The notes under the pieces are model-generated. The model was not told where the DNA came from. It did not search any database and was given only the letters and a program-made list of their open reading frames with translations. Positions 16,427 to 24,355 of a stretch of 64,000 nt of DNA are shown here, piece after piece (the first letter of the stretch is position 1; each line of letters begins with the position of its first letter). The stretch lies in NCBI GenBank assembly GCA_910589385.1, contig CAJUTU010000002.1, forward strand, positions 124,001 through 188,000. The letters are read 5' to 3'. The stretch is from an uncultured Lachnospiraceae bacterium (GTDB taxonomy: Bacteria > Bacillota > Clostridia > Lachnospirales > Lachnospiraceae). Both the position numbers and the translations under genes were made by a program.

Positions 16427-17623
16427 ATGGAAAGAAAAGTAGGTACTGTTTCTAGAGGAATCAGATGTCCGATTATCCGTAAAGGCGATAACCTGGCAGA
16501 TATTATTGTGGAAAGTGTACTGGATGCCGCGGAAAGCGAAGGATTTACCCTTCACGACCGGGATGTCATCGCGGCGACAGAGTCCATTGTGGCAAGGGCA
16601 CAGGGCAATTACGCTTCCATTGATGTGATCGCAAAGGATGTAAAAAACAAATTTGGCGGTGGGACTGTAGGCGTTATATTTCCAATCTTATCCCGTAACC
16701 GGTTTTCCATATGCCTGAAAGGGATTGCAAGAGGCGCGAAGAAAATCGTATTAATGCTAAGCTACCCCAGCGACGAGGTGGGAAATGAACTTGTTTCACT
16801 GGATCAGTTGGATGAAGCTGGCATCAACCCATACAGTGATGTGCTGGATGTGAAGAAATACAGAGAACTGTTTGGAGAGAATAAACATCGTTTTACAGGC
16901 GTAGACTACGTTTCTTATTACAGTGAATTGATCCAGGAGCAAGGGGCGGAGGCAGAGGTTATTTTTGCAAATAACCCGCGAGAGATTTTGAACTATACGA
17001 AGAATGTCCTGGCCTGCGATATACATACCCGCGCAAGGACAAAACGCATTTTGAAAGATGCGGGTGCTGAGATCGTCCTTGGAATGGACGAGATTTTGAC
17101 AAGCCCGGTGGATGGCAGCGGATGTAATGAACGCTTTGGACTTCTTGGCTCAAATAAATCCACCGAGGAATCTATAAAGCTTTTCCCACGAGACTGTACA
17201 GAACTGGTAGAGACTGTGCAGAAGCGGATTCTTGAAAAAACAGGAAAACATGTGGAAGTCATGGTATATGGAGACGGTGCATTTAAAGATCCTGTGGGGA
17301 AAATCTGGGAGCTTGCCGATCCATGTGTGTCCGTAGCGCATACAAGCGGCCTTGAAGGAACTCCAAATGAGTTAAAGTTAAAATATCTGGCAGATAATGA
17401 TTTTAAGGATCTATCAGGAGAAGCACTGCAGAAAGCAATCTCTCAGAGGATCCAGGAGAAGAAGGAAAATCTGGTAGGCGATATGGTGTCACAGGGAACA
17501 ACACCGCGCAGGCTTACCGACCTGATCGGCTCGCTGTGTGACTTGACCAGCGGTTCTGGAGATAAAGGAACACCGGTTATTTTGGTGCAGGGATATTTTG
17601 ACAATTACACATCTGGAAAATAA
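16427..17623 (+). CDS. F420-0:gamma-glutamyl ligase (CofE)-like protein
   Basis: A 398-residue protein. CofE-like features are IRCPIIRKGDNLADIIVESV at the start (substrate/GTP region), RDVIAATESIVARAQGN near residue 45, VMVYGDGAFKDPVGKIWELA, and SVAHTSGLEGTPNELKLKY. In methanogens and actinobacteria CofE adds glutamate to coenzyme F420. Clostridia of this kind do not make F420, so the clostridial version must join some other carboxylate and amine, or has another role; it is also longer than classical CofE (about 250 residues). No F420-related gene lies nearby. It stands alone between its own promoter and a bidirectional terminator. Confidence 0.8.
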   Translation: MERKVGTVSRGIRCPIIRKGDNLADIIVESVLDAAESEGFTLHDRDVIAATESIVARAQGNYASIDVIAKDVKNKFGGGTVGVIFPILSRNRFSICLKGIARGAKKIVLMLSYPSDEVGNELVSLDQLDEAGINPYSDVLDVKKYRELFGENKHRFTGVDYVSYYSELIQEQGAEAEVIFANNPREILNYTKNVLACDIHTRARTKRILKDAGAEIVLGMDEILTSPVDGSGCNERFGLLGSNKSTEESIKLFPRDCTELVETVQKRILEKTGKHVEVMVYGDGAFKDPVGKIWELADPCVSVAHTSGLEGTPNELKLKYLADNDFKDLSGEALQKAISQRIQEKKENLVGDMVSQGTTPRRLTDLIGSLCDLTSGSGDKGTPVILVQGYFDNYTSGK

Positions 17624-17636
17624 GGAAAAACAAAAG

Positions 17637-17669
17637 AGGAGCTGATGGCGGACATCAGCTCCTTGTTTA
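17637..17669. terminator. Bidirectional terminator between convergent genes
   Basis: Stem AGGAGCTGATG/CATCAGCTCCT with a GCGGA loop. The right flank is TGTTT; the left flank (AAAAACAAAA) gives a good U run on the minus strand. It serves the convergent genes at 16427-17623 and 17685-18101. Confidence 0.85.
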
Positions 17670-17684
17670 GGATTCGTTACAGCT

Positions 17685-18101
17685 TTATTCTGAGGTTTCA
17701 GTTATGTCTAACTGCCCTACGGCTTTTTTGAATTCATAAAACTGATCAATATAAACATTTACAACCCTGCCGCAATATTCTTTGATGATCTCACCGTCGT
17801 AATCATGCGCAAGGTGGTTTCGGACATTCAGCATCTCCATCCAGACATCATTTGTGATCAGTTCCATTTGAAATGCTTTCCGCAGCACCTCCCTGGGTGA
17901 ATCTGCCACAAAATTAGCAACTGCATAATATTGTACCAGAATATCCTTCATGACCTTCCAGCTCAGATCAAAAGTGATACTGAATTTCGCGCTGGTTCCG
18001 CTCAGGACAAAAGAGTCCGTCAGATCTCGTTCCTTTGCTTCGCTTAGGGCGTTCAAAGACTTCTGGAAGGACTCATACCGTTTTATAAATTTCTTGTCCA
18101 T
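17685..18101 (-). CDS. HEPN/nucleotidyltransferase substrate-binding (HI0074-like) protein
   Basis: A 138-residue all-helical protein. The line FSITFDLSWKVMKDILVQYY and the motif RNHLAHDYD match the HI0074/KNTase-C-like family. RNHLAH also fits the RX4H motif of HEPN domains, which in MNT-HEPN toxin-antitoxin pairs acts as the RNase toxin and is silenced by AMP-ylation from the nucleotidyltransferase partner. No nucleotidyltransferase gene is present on either side: downstream is a terminator, and upstream there is only a 25-codon ORF overlapping the start. So it appears orphaned. It could instead be one of the substrate-binding proteins without RNase activity. Confidence 0.75.
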   Translation of the reverse strand: MDKKFIKRYESFQKSLNALSEAKERDLTDSFVLSGTSAKFSITFDLSWKVMKDILVQYYAVANFVADSPREVLRKAFQMELITNDVWMEMLNVRNHLAHDYDGEIIKEYCGRVVNVYIDQFYEFKKAVGQLDITETSE

Positions 18102-18150
18102 ATTTTTTGATATCCTCCAATAGCAATTGACTTTTAATCTGTTTTTTCAT
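18073..18150 (-). CDS. Small overlapping ORF upstream of the HEPN-like gene
   Basis: ATG 18150, preceded by AGGTGG, encodes 25 residues (KKQIKSQLLLEDIKKYGQEI). Its stop is 29 bases inside the HEPN-like gene. It could be a short leader for translational coupling or the last trace of a lost partner gene. Evidence is the ribosome site and overlap only. Confidence 0.3.
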   Translation of the reverse strand: MKKQIKSQLLLEDIKKYGQEIYKTV

Positions 18151-18197
18151 TATATGCCACCTAAAATTATTTTACAAGAATATTTGCTGCTTTCTGC

Positions 18198-18226
18198 TTG
18201 TGCTTCTCTTAATTTCGTGATATGAT
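18198..18226 (+). promoter_or_regulatory. Sigma-A-type promoter for the GlpA-like operon
   Basis: TTGTGC, a 17-base spacer and TATGAT. Transcription would start near 18233, leaving a leader of about 245 bases before ATG 18478. The leader holds a terminator-like hairpin and a structured repeat. Confidence 0.65.
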
Positions 18227-18279
18227 ATTTACAGCAAAAAAATTGAATCAATCCATTTGGACTTAGAGTGCGGAGATAA

Positions 18280-18333
18280 GGTCAGATGATATAGCAGGCA
18301 TATAGATATACCTGCTATATTATCTGGCCTTTT
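18280..18333 (+). terminator. Leader terminator/attenuator hairpin before the GlpA-like operon
   Basis: GGTCAGATGATATAGCAGG pairs with CCTGCTATATTATCTGGCC over 19 positions (18 paired, including two G-U pairs, plus one A-A mismatch). The loop is 12 bases and TTTT follows. Because the promoter lies upstream and the coding genes downstream, the hairpin would act inside the leader. In Bacillus, glycerol genes are controlled by GlpP antitermination at a leader terminator, so the same scheme is plausible here, though no GlpP gene lies in the window. Confidence 0.6.
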
Positions 18334-18353
18334 ATAGTTCTGCAGCTTATACC

Positions 18354-18460
18354 GAAAGGGCATACCGCGTTACAGTTCACGGCCGGGCCGTGAACTGTAA
18401 CCATACCGCAATACATGTCCCTTCGGGGCGGGCGGATTTCGTCCGGCAAAACCTATAAAG
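18354..18460 (+). repeat. Structured repeat element, copy A, split by a palindromic insertion
   Basis: Matches copy B (53687-53757). GGGCATACCGC is followed after the insertion by AATACATGTCCCTTCGGGGC, GGGCGGATTTCGTCCG and AACCTATAAAG. Two hairpins are visible: GTCCC-TTCG-GGGGC (with one U-G pair) and CGGA-TTTCG-TCCG. In copy B the first is GTCCC-TTCG-GGGAC and the second has an unrelated sequence with the same shape, so structure rather than sequence is kept. It ends 4 bases before the GAGGAGG ribosome site of the GlpA-like gene. Confidence 0.7.
18361..18409. mobile_element. 33-bp perfect palindrome with 8-bp flanking duplication
   Basis: GTTACAGTTCACGGCC, a central G, and its exact reverse complement occupy 18369-18401. 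The 8 bases CATACCGC occur immediately before (18361-18368) and immediately after (18402-18409). Copy B of the surrounding repeat lacks both the palindrome and the second octamer. This is what insertion of a tiny palindromic element with target-site duplication would leave. Confidence 0.65.
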
Positions 18461-18477
18461 CAGAGGAGGAAAAAGAG

Positions 18478-19926
18478 ATGTATGATGTTGTGATCATTGG
18501 CGCCGGGGTATCTGGCACGGCATCCGCAAGGGCCTTGTCCAGATATGCTCTGGACATTTGTGTGGTGGAGAAAGAAGAGGATGTATGCTGCGGTACTTCC
18601 AAGGCCAACAGCGCGATCGTGCATGCCGGCTATGACGCAAAGCCCGGCTCCCTGATGGCAAAACTAAATGTGCAGGGAAATAAGATGATGCCCCAGGTTG
18701 CAAAGGAACTGGATGTGCCTTTTGACCGCTGCGGCTCCCTGGTGGCCTGCCGGGAAGGGGAGGACATGGAAATGTTGCACAAACTCTATGAACAGGGTAT
18801 CGCGAATGGGGTGGAAGGAATGAAGATCCTGAACCGGGAAGAGGCTCATGCCATGGAACCCAATCTGGCGGATGATGTAGCCGCAGGCCTTTTTGCGCCC
18901 GACGCCGGGATCATCTGCCCGTTTCTGCTGAATATTGCTTATGCTGAAAATGCTTTTGAGAATGGGGTGGAATTCCGGTTCGGCACAGAAGTGCAGAATA
19001 TTGAAAAATTGGAAAGCGGTTACCGCCTTCTCACGGAAAAAGGCTCAATCGAAACAAAAGTCGTGGTCAATGCAGCCGGAGTCTATGCAGACCAATTCCA
19101 CAATATGGTCAGTGATAAAAAAATCCATATCACACAGCGGCGCGGAGAATATCTCCTGCTGGACAAGACTGCCGGAAATCTAGTTTCCCATACCATATTC
19201 CAGCTTCCGGGAAAGTACGGCAAGGGCGTACTTGTGTCTCCGACAATTCATGGAAATATCATCGTCGGCCCTACAGCGATCGACCAGGAAGACAAGGACT
19301 CTACCGCCACCACGTGGGAAGGCCTTGACCAGGTGATAGAAAAATCTGCAATGTCCGTAAAAAATGTCCCTGCGCGCCAGGTCATTACTTCCTTTGCAGG
19401 GCTGCGCGCCCATGAGGACGGGGGCGAATTTATCATTCAAGAGCTGGAAGACGCAAAAGGCTTTGTGGACTGTGCAGGGATCGAGTCGCCGGGACTTGCA
19501 AGTTCCCCGGCGGTGGGAGAATATGTGAAGGATATTGTAACAGAGATTTTGCAGCCGGCAGAGAAATCAGGCTACAAGGCTATAAGAAAGGGAATCCTTG
19601 ATCCAAAAACACTTTCCATAAAAGAGCGTAATGCCTTGATCCGGGAAAATCCGGCCTATGGAAACATTATCTGCCGCTGCGAAAAAGTGACAGAAGGAGA
19701 AATCCTGGATGCCATCCACCGGCCGCTTGGCGCAAGATCGCTGGATGGCGTGAAACGCCGCACCCGTGCAGGGATGGGGAGATGCCAGTCAGGTTTTTGC
19801 TCTCCGAGAGTCATGGAGATCCTTGCAAGAGAGCTGGGAACAGATATGTCACAGATTACAAAATGCGGCAGGGGTTCCGGCCTTATCGTAGGTAAAAATA
19901 AAGAACTGGGATCAAATGCCAGATAA
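18478..19926 (+). CDS. FAD-dependent oxidoreductase, anaerobic glycerol-3-phosphate dehydrogenase-like (GlpA type)
   Basis: A 482-residue protein starting at ATG 18478 behind GAGGAGG. The N-terminal VIIGAGVSGTASARALSRY is the FAD-binding GxGxxG loop of the DAO fold. At the C-terminus, from about residue 398, a Fer2_BFD-type domain has cysteines CRC ... GRCQSGFC for a 2Fe-2S cluster. This DAO plus BFD layout is that of GlpA and its clostridial relatives, which oxidise glycerol-3-phosphate. The two following genes complete the usual clostridial three-gene set. No glycerol kinase is present, so the substrate could also be another hydroxy acid. Confidence 0.85.
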   Translation: MYDVVIIGAGVSGTASARALSRYALDICVVEKEEDVCCGTSKANSAIVHAGYDAKPGSLMAKLNVQGNKMMPQVAKELDVPFDRCGSLVACREGEDMEMLHKLYEQGIANGVEGMKILNREEAHAMEPNLADDVAAGLFAPDAGIICPFLLNIAYAENAFENGVEFRFGTEVQNIEKLESGYRLLTEKGSIETKVVVNAAGVYADQFHNMVSDKKIHITQRRGEYLLLDKTAGNLVSHTIFQLPGKYGKGVLVSPTIHGNIIVGPTAIDQEDKDSTATTWEGLDQVIEKSAMSVKNVPARQVITSFAGLRAHEDGGEFIIQELEDAKGFVDCAGIESPGLASSPAVGEYVKDIVTEILQPAEKSGYKAIRKGILDPKTLSIKERNALIRENPAYGNIICRCEKVTEGEILDAIHRPLGARSLDGVKRRTRAGMGRCQSGFCSPRVMEILARELGTDMSQITKCGRGSGLIVGKNKELGSNAR

Positions 19927-20022
19927 AAACAGATATCCGTCAGGGAAAATAGTTGGCATGAGATGTCTGGCAGGAAAAAGAATTGGCTTTAGTATCTGAC
20001 ATGAAAACAGGAGGAAAAGACC

Positions 20023-21357
20023 ATGCAGAAGAATTATGACCTGGTTGTGATCGGCGGCGGCCCGGCCGGGCTTGCAGCGGCAGAAGCGGCCAGAAAAAGC
20101 GGGATTGAAAATATGATCATACTGGAACGGGACAAAGAACTGGGCGGTATTTTGAACCAATGTATCCACAATGGGTTCGGCCTGCATACCTTTAAAGAGG
20201 AGTTGACAGGGCCGGAATATGCGCAGCGGTTCATTGACCGTGTAGAGGAATTGAAGATTCCTTATCAATTAAATACCATGGTGATGGATATTTCCAAAGA
20301 AAAAAAAGTGACAGCCATGAACCGGGAAGAAGGTCTGTTTGAGATACAGACGAAATCCATTATCCTGGCTATGGGATGCAGGGAGCGGCCAAGGGGAGCT
20401 TTGAACATTCCCGGATACCGTCCTGCCGGGATCTATTCCGCAGGGACGGCACAGCGTCTGGTCAATATGGAAGGATTCATGCCGGGGCGCGAGGTGGTGA
20501 TCCTGGGCTCCGGGGATATCGGCCTGATCATGGCAAGAAGGATGACCTTAGAGGGCGCAGAGGTGAAGGCGGTCGCCGAGCTGATGCCTTATTCCGGCGG
20601 GCTGAAACGAAACATCGTGCAATGCTTGGATGATTTTGGGATTCCGCTGAAGCTTAGCCATACAGTGATCAATATTGACGGGAAAGAACGGGTCAGGGGA
20701 ATTACACTGGCAGAAGTGGACAAGAAAGGCAAGCCGGTTCCGGGAACAGAAGAATATTATTCCTGCGATACGCTGCTGCTTTCGGTAGGGCTGATCCCGG
20801 AAAACGAATTGTCTGTGGAGGCAGGAGTGGAACTTTCCCCTGCGACCAACGGGCCTGTAGTGAACGAGAGCCTTGAGACGAATATCCCAGGAATTTTTGC
20901 CTGCGGAAACGTACTGCATGTACACGATCTGGTAGATTTTGTGTCCGAAGAGGCGGCGGCAGCAGGAAAGAATGCGGCCAGATATATTCAGGAAAATGCC
21001 GATGCAGGGACGGAGGATGATGAGTACAGATGGGAAATGACAGAGACATCAGCCGGAAAAACTGCTTTGGGAAATATAGAAAAGGAAATCCCGGTCATTC
21101 CAGAATCAGGCGTCCGTTATACCGTCCCGGCTGCGGTCCGGATCAACCGTATGGAGGAAACGCTGAAAGTCCGTTTCCGCGTAGGGGCTGTCTATAAAAA
21201 TTGCTATATCAGCGTTTATTTGGATCATGAGCGGATCATTCATAAAAAACGCCCGGTCGTGGCGCCGGGGGAAATGGAAGAAATCCTGTTGAAAAAGAGT
21301 CAGCTTCAAGAACACTCGGAGCTTGCACATATTACGGTAAAAGTGGAAACAGTATAA
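20023..21357 (+). CDS. FAD/NAD(P)-dependent oxidoreductase partner of the GlpA-like protein
   Basis: A 444-residue pyridine nucleotide-disulfide-type flavoprotein. LVVIGGGPAGLAAAEAARKS is the FAD loop, VVILGSGDIGLIMARRM the NAD-binding loop, and FACGNVLHVHDLVDFVSEEA the C-terminal FAD contact. The redox-active CxxC of disulfide reductases is not present. In this three-gene arrangement it is thought to pass electrons from the GlpA-like subunit to NAD. It starts 96 bases after the previous gene, behind GGAGG, and is followed after 27 bases by the DUF1667 gene. Confidence 0.85.
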   Translation: MQKNYDLVVIGGGPAGLAAAEAARKSGIENMIILERDKELGGILNQCIHNGFGLHTFKEELTGPEYAQRFIDRVEELKIPYQLNTMVMDISKEKKVTAMNREEGLFEIQTKSIILAMGCRERPRGALNIPGYRPAGIYSAGTAQRLVNMEGFMPGREVVILGSGDIGLIMARRMTLEGAEVKAVAELMPYSGGLKRNIVQCLDDFGIPLKLSHTVINIDGKERVRGITLAEVDKKGKPVPGTEEYYSCDTLLLSVGLIPENELSVEAGVELSPATNGPVVNESLETNIPGIFACGNVLHVHDLVDFVSEEAAAAGKNAARYIQENADAGTEDDEYRWEMTETSAGKTALGNIEKEIPVIPESGVRYTVPAAVRINRMEETLKVRFRVGAVYKNCYISVYLDHERIIHKKRPVVAPGEMEEILLKKSQLQEHSELAHITVKVETV

Positions 21358-21384
21358 AGTATTGTATGAAAAAAGAGGTGCCTT

Positions 21385-21786
21385 ATGAAAACAAGAGAAC
21401 TGACCTGTATCGGCTGTCCGCTGGGCTGTGCCGTAGCAGTGGAAATGGGGGAAGACGGACAAATTACCAGCGTAACAGGGAACACCTGTAAACGCGGAGG
21501 CGACTATGCCAGAAAAGAAGTGACCAACCCTACCAGGATCGTGACCTCTACTGTAAAAGTAGAGGGCGGGATGCTGGACATGGTTTCTGTGAAAACGAAA
21601 TCGGATATCCCGAAGGACAAGATATTTGCCTGTGTGGAAGGGCTGAAAGGAATCTGTGTAAAAGCTCCGGTGCATATCGGAGATACGATTGTGGAAAATA
21701 TAGCCGGAACCGGAGTGGATGTGGTGGCGACAAAGGAAGCAGGCGTCTCAAATGTTACAGTCCGCTTTGCGCCGTCCGGCGAGTGA
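21385..21786 (+). CDS. DUF1667 protein, third subunit of the GlpA-like complex
   Basis: A 133-residue protein with the N-terminal cluster CIGCPLGC, a further Cys in GNTCKRGGDYA, and the family line NPTRIVTSTVKVEGG. DUF1667 proteins almost always sit next to the two flavoproteins encoded upstream and probably carry an Fe-S or zinc centre in that complex; the exact role is not established. It ends the operon. No clear terminator follows before 21850. Confidence 0.85.
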   Translation: MKTRELTCIGCPLGCAVAVEMGEDGQITSVTGNTCKRGGDYARKEVTNPTRIVTSTVKVEGGMLDMVSVKTKSDIPKDKIFACVEGLKGICVKAPVHIGDTIVENIAGTGVDVVATKEAGVSNVTVRFAPSGE

Positions 21787-21850
21787 ATTATAATGCGGAG
21801 TAGTTTTTCCGGCAGTTCCTAAAAATAATATAACACTTTTTTCTGCTATC

Positions 21851-21859
21851 TGTTATAAT
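21851..21859 (+). promoter_or_regulatory. Extended -10 promoter of the diguanylate cyclase gene
   Basis: TG-T-TATAAT forms an extended -10 box about 55 bases before ATG 21914. No good -35 box is seen, which is common for extended -10 promoters. Confidence 0.5.
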
Positions 21860-21913
21860 AGATTCTGGACAATAGACCATTTCTGCTGATAGTAATTAGT
21901 TGGGGGGATGACG

Positions 21914-23278
21914 ATGGAGAATGAAAAGCAGAAAAATGTGAAAGGCATTAAAATTCGTACATTGAATAGTGCTGCGATTTTTGCCGCATGCATATTATAT
22001 GTGCTGGTGCTTTACGCGACGGTTCAGGTTGCGCTTCGATATGATGAACTGATATCCGTAACCGATGATTATATTGAGTGTGAGAGGAATGCGGCGCTTG
22101 TACGGGAAGGCTCCGATTATCTTACGGAACAGGTGCGGCTGTATGCTGTTACCATGGATACACAGTATATTGAAAGTTATATGGAAGAAGTCAATGTTAC
22201 AAAAAGCCGGGAGAAAGCCCTGGAAGAATTGGGGAAATATTCTTTCAGCGACAGATCCAGCAGCTATCTTTCGGAAGCCCTCTCCAGTTCCAATAAGCTG
22301 ATTTCAAAAGAACTTTATTCCATCAAGCTGGTTTCTCTTGCAAATGACTATGATATGAAAGTCCTTCCACAGGAGGTGCGGGACATACAGATTAGTATGG
22401 AGGATCGGGAGCTCCCCGAGGACGAGATGCTGAAAAAAGCACAGGACATGGTGTTTGACGATGCTTACCAGTCGTCGAAAGCATTGATCATGAATGATAT
22501 CGAGCATTTTCTGGAAGGGATCGTGGAGGAGACCGGACAGAAGCAGAAGTATAGCGCAGGCTCTCTGGACAGCATGATCACACAACAGAGATGGTACATA
22601 AGCGGTCTGTTTATATTGAACATCCTGACCTTGATCATGCTGAGCGTATTGGTTGTCAGGCCGCTGCAGATTTATATCGAATGTATCAAGGAAGGAAAGC
22701 TGATGAGGGTGGTCGGTTCCAAAGAGTTTCGATATCTGGCCCTGACATATAATGAGATTTTTGAGACGAACTCCGCGAATCAGGCCTTACTGCGTCATAA
22801 GGCAGATCATGACCCGCTGACAGGAATTGCGAACCGGGGAACGTTTGACAGGCTGCGTGACCTGTTAAAGACCTCAAAGAGCCCTGTAGCGCTGCTTCTG
22901 ATCGACGTGGATGAATTTAAGCAGATCAACGACAATTACGGCCATGCCACGGGTGATATGGTACTGAAAAAAGTGGCGAAGCTTTTGCAGGAGCAGTTCC
23001 GTTCCAATGACTATCCTGCCAGGATCGGCGGCGATGAATTTGCCGTGATCATGACAGATATTACGCCCAGCCTCAGGTTTGTCATAGAAAATAAGATGGA
23101 TTCGATCAACCGTGTCCTCCAGAACCCGGACGACGGACTTCCGAAAATATCTCTCAGTATAGGCGTGGCATTCTCGGAAGAAGGAATGAAAGAAGAACTG
23201 TATAAAAACACAGACAAGGCGCTCTATTTTGTGAAAAGGCATGGCAGGAACGGGTGTAAATTCTTTGAAGACCTGTAG
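21914..23278 (+). CDS. Membrane diguanylate cyclase (GGDEF)
   Basis: A 454-residue protein. One transmembrane helix lies near residues 18-40 (AAIFAACILYVLVLYATVQV) and a second near 225-247 (ISGLFILNILTLIMLSVLVV), enclosing an extracytoplasmic helical sensor domain of about 180 residues. The cytoplasmic GGDEF domain starts DHDPLTGIANRGTFDRL and has a complete active site, IGGDEFAV, plus the metal-binding DVDEFKQINDNYGH. It should make cyclic di-GMP from two GTP. ATG 21914 fits the GGGGGG ribosome site; ATG 21908 is possible. Its stop is only 37 bases from the Wadjet jetD start, so the five genes may form one transcript. Confidence 0.9.
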   Translation: MENEKQKNVKGIKIRTLNSAAIFAACILYVLVLYATVQVALRYDELISVTDDYIECERNAALVREGSDYLTEQVRLYAVTMDTQYIESYMEEVNVTKSREKALEELGKYSFSDRSSSYLSEALSSSNKLISKELYSIKLVSLANDYDMKVLPQEVRDIQISMEDRELPEDEMLKKAQDMVFDDAYQSSKALIMNDIEHFLEGIVEETGQKQKYSAGSLDSMITQQRWYISGLFILNILTLIMLSVLVVRPLQIYIECIKEGKLMRVVGSKEFRYLALTYNEIFETNSANQALLRHKADHDPLTGIANRGTFDRLRDLLKTSKSPVALLLIDVDEFKQINDNYGHATGDMVLKKVAKLLQEQFRSNDYPARIGGDEFAVIMTDITPSLRFVIENKMDSINRVLQNPDDGLPKISLSIGVAFSEEGMKEELYKNTDKALYFVKRHGRNGCKFFEDL

Positions 23279-23315
23279 GAGTGTGCCATGGCTATATCGT
23301 TGAAGGAGGACTTTT

Positions 23316-24296
23316 GTGAAACGGATTTCCCTGGAAGAGGTTTTAAAGCCTTATCTCAATGAGAGTTATGAGGAACAGTACCGCCGTATCCTGCATTTAC
23401 TAGATACGGGACAGATAAAACCGGTGAAGGCATCCGGCACGAATGGCAAGAGCCCTGCCCTGTACAGGCAATATTGGCTTGCAGAAAAAAAGGAGGATTA
23501 CAAAGAACTGCGGGAGGAGCTGGATTATCAGCTTGTCCCGCTTATTTCAGTGGATTACTATCTGGCGCACCCACAGGCTTATGAGCAGGACCGGGAATGG
23601 GTTTTGATGCTGAATGCGTATCTGAAAAATAAGCAGGGGCTTTTGGAGCATCAAGAGTCTGCCAATGAACGAAGCTTTGAGATTTGGAACCGGGAGAAAT
23701 TTCTGACAAAAGAACAAGGAAAAAAGATATTAAAGCGATGTGGGATAGAGCCGGAACGTTTGAACATTTATGGGACCACAGAACCTCTTGCATACTATTC
23801 CTATACGAGGACTGTGCCGCAGAATCTGTTGATCTTAGAAAATAAAGACACCTTCTATAGTATGCGGCGGCATCTGCTGGAGGGGCAAAAAGAGATTCTC
23901 GGTGTGCCGGTCGGGACGCTCATTTACGGGGCGGGAAAAGCCATCTGGAAATCCTTTCAAGATTTTGACCTTTGCGTGGAGCCTTATATGAAAGCAGAAG
24001 GGAATAAAATCTACTATTTTGGCGATCTGGATTATGAGGGGATCAGGATTTTTGAAAGCCTGCAGGCGCTGTGCCAGGAATCACGGGAAATAGAACCCTT
24101 TGTACCGGCATATGCAGCCATGCTGGGTAAGGCAGAGCAGGCAGGGCGGCTGCCGGACACAAAAGAACAGCAGAACCGGAACATTAAGAAAGCGTTTTTT
24201 TCGTATTTTACACCGGAACAGGTAGAAAAGATGCGCAAAATCTTAGAAGCAGGAAAGTATATTCCGCAGGAAATTTTGAATATCGCGGATTTTTAA
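23316..24296 (+). CDS. jetD: Wadjet defence protein JetD
   Basis: A 326-residue protein starting at GTG 23316 with AAGGAGG 8 bases before. It is the Wadjet nuclease subunit, with an N-terminal winged-helix part and a C-terminal topoisomerase VI-A/Toprim-like domain. LLILENKDTFYSM carries the conserved metal-binding glutamate near residue 175, and YYFGDLDYEGIRIFESL the D-x-D-x-E motif near residue 235. In known systems JetD cuts closed circular plasmid DNA after the JetABC motor has extruded loops. Gene order D-A-B-C distinguishes this from the A-B-C-D type I systems. Confidence 0.9.
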   Translation: MKRISLEEVLKPYLNESYEEQYRRILHLLDTGQIKPVKASGTNGKSPALYRQYWLAEKKEDYKELREELDYQLVPLISVDYYLAHPQAYEQDREWVLMLNAYLKNKQGLLEHQESANERSFEIWNREKFLTKEQGKKILKRCGIEPERLNIYGTTEPLAYYSYTRTVPQNLLILENKDTFYSMRRHLLEGQKEILGVPVGTLIYGAGKAIWKSFQDFDLCVEPYMKAEGNKIYYFGDLDYEGIRIFESLQALCQESREIEPFVPAYAAMLGKAEQAGRLPDTKEQQNRNIKKAFFSYFTPEQVEKMRKILEAGKYIPQEILNIADF

Positions 24297-24355
24297 TAAA
24301 AGACAGTTCCTTAACAAATCAGTGTAAATTCAGATCAAAGAAAAGGGATCATCAG

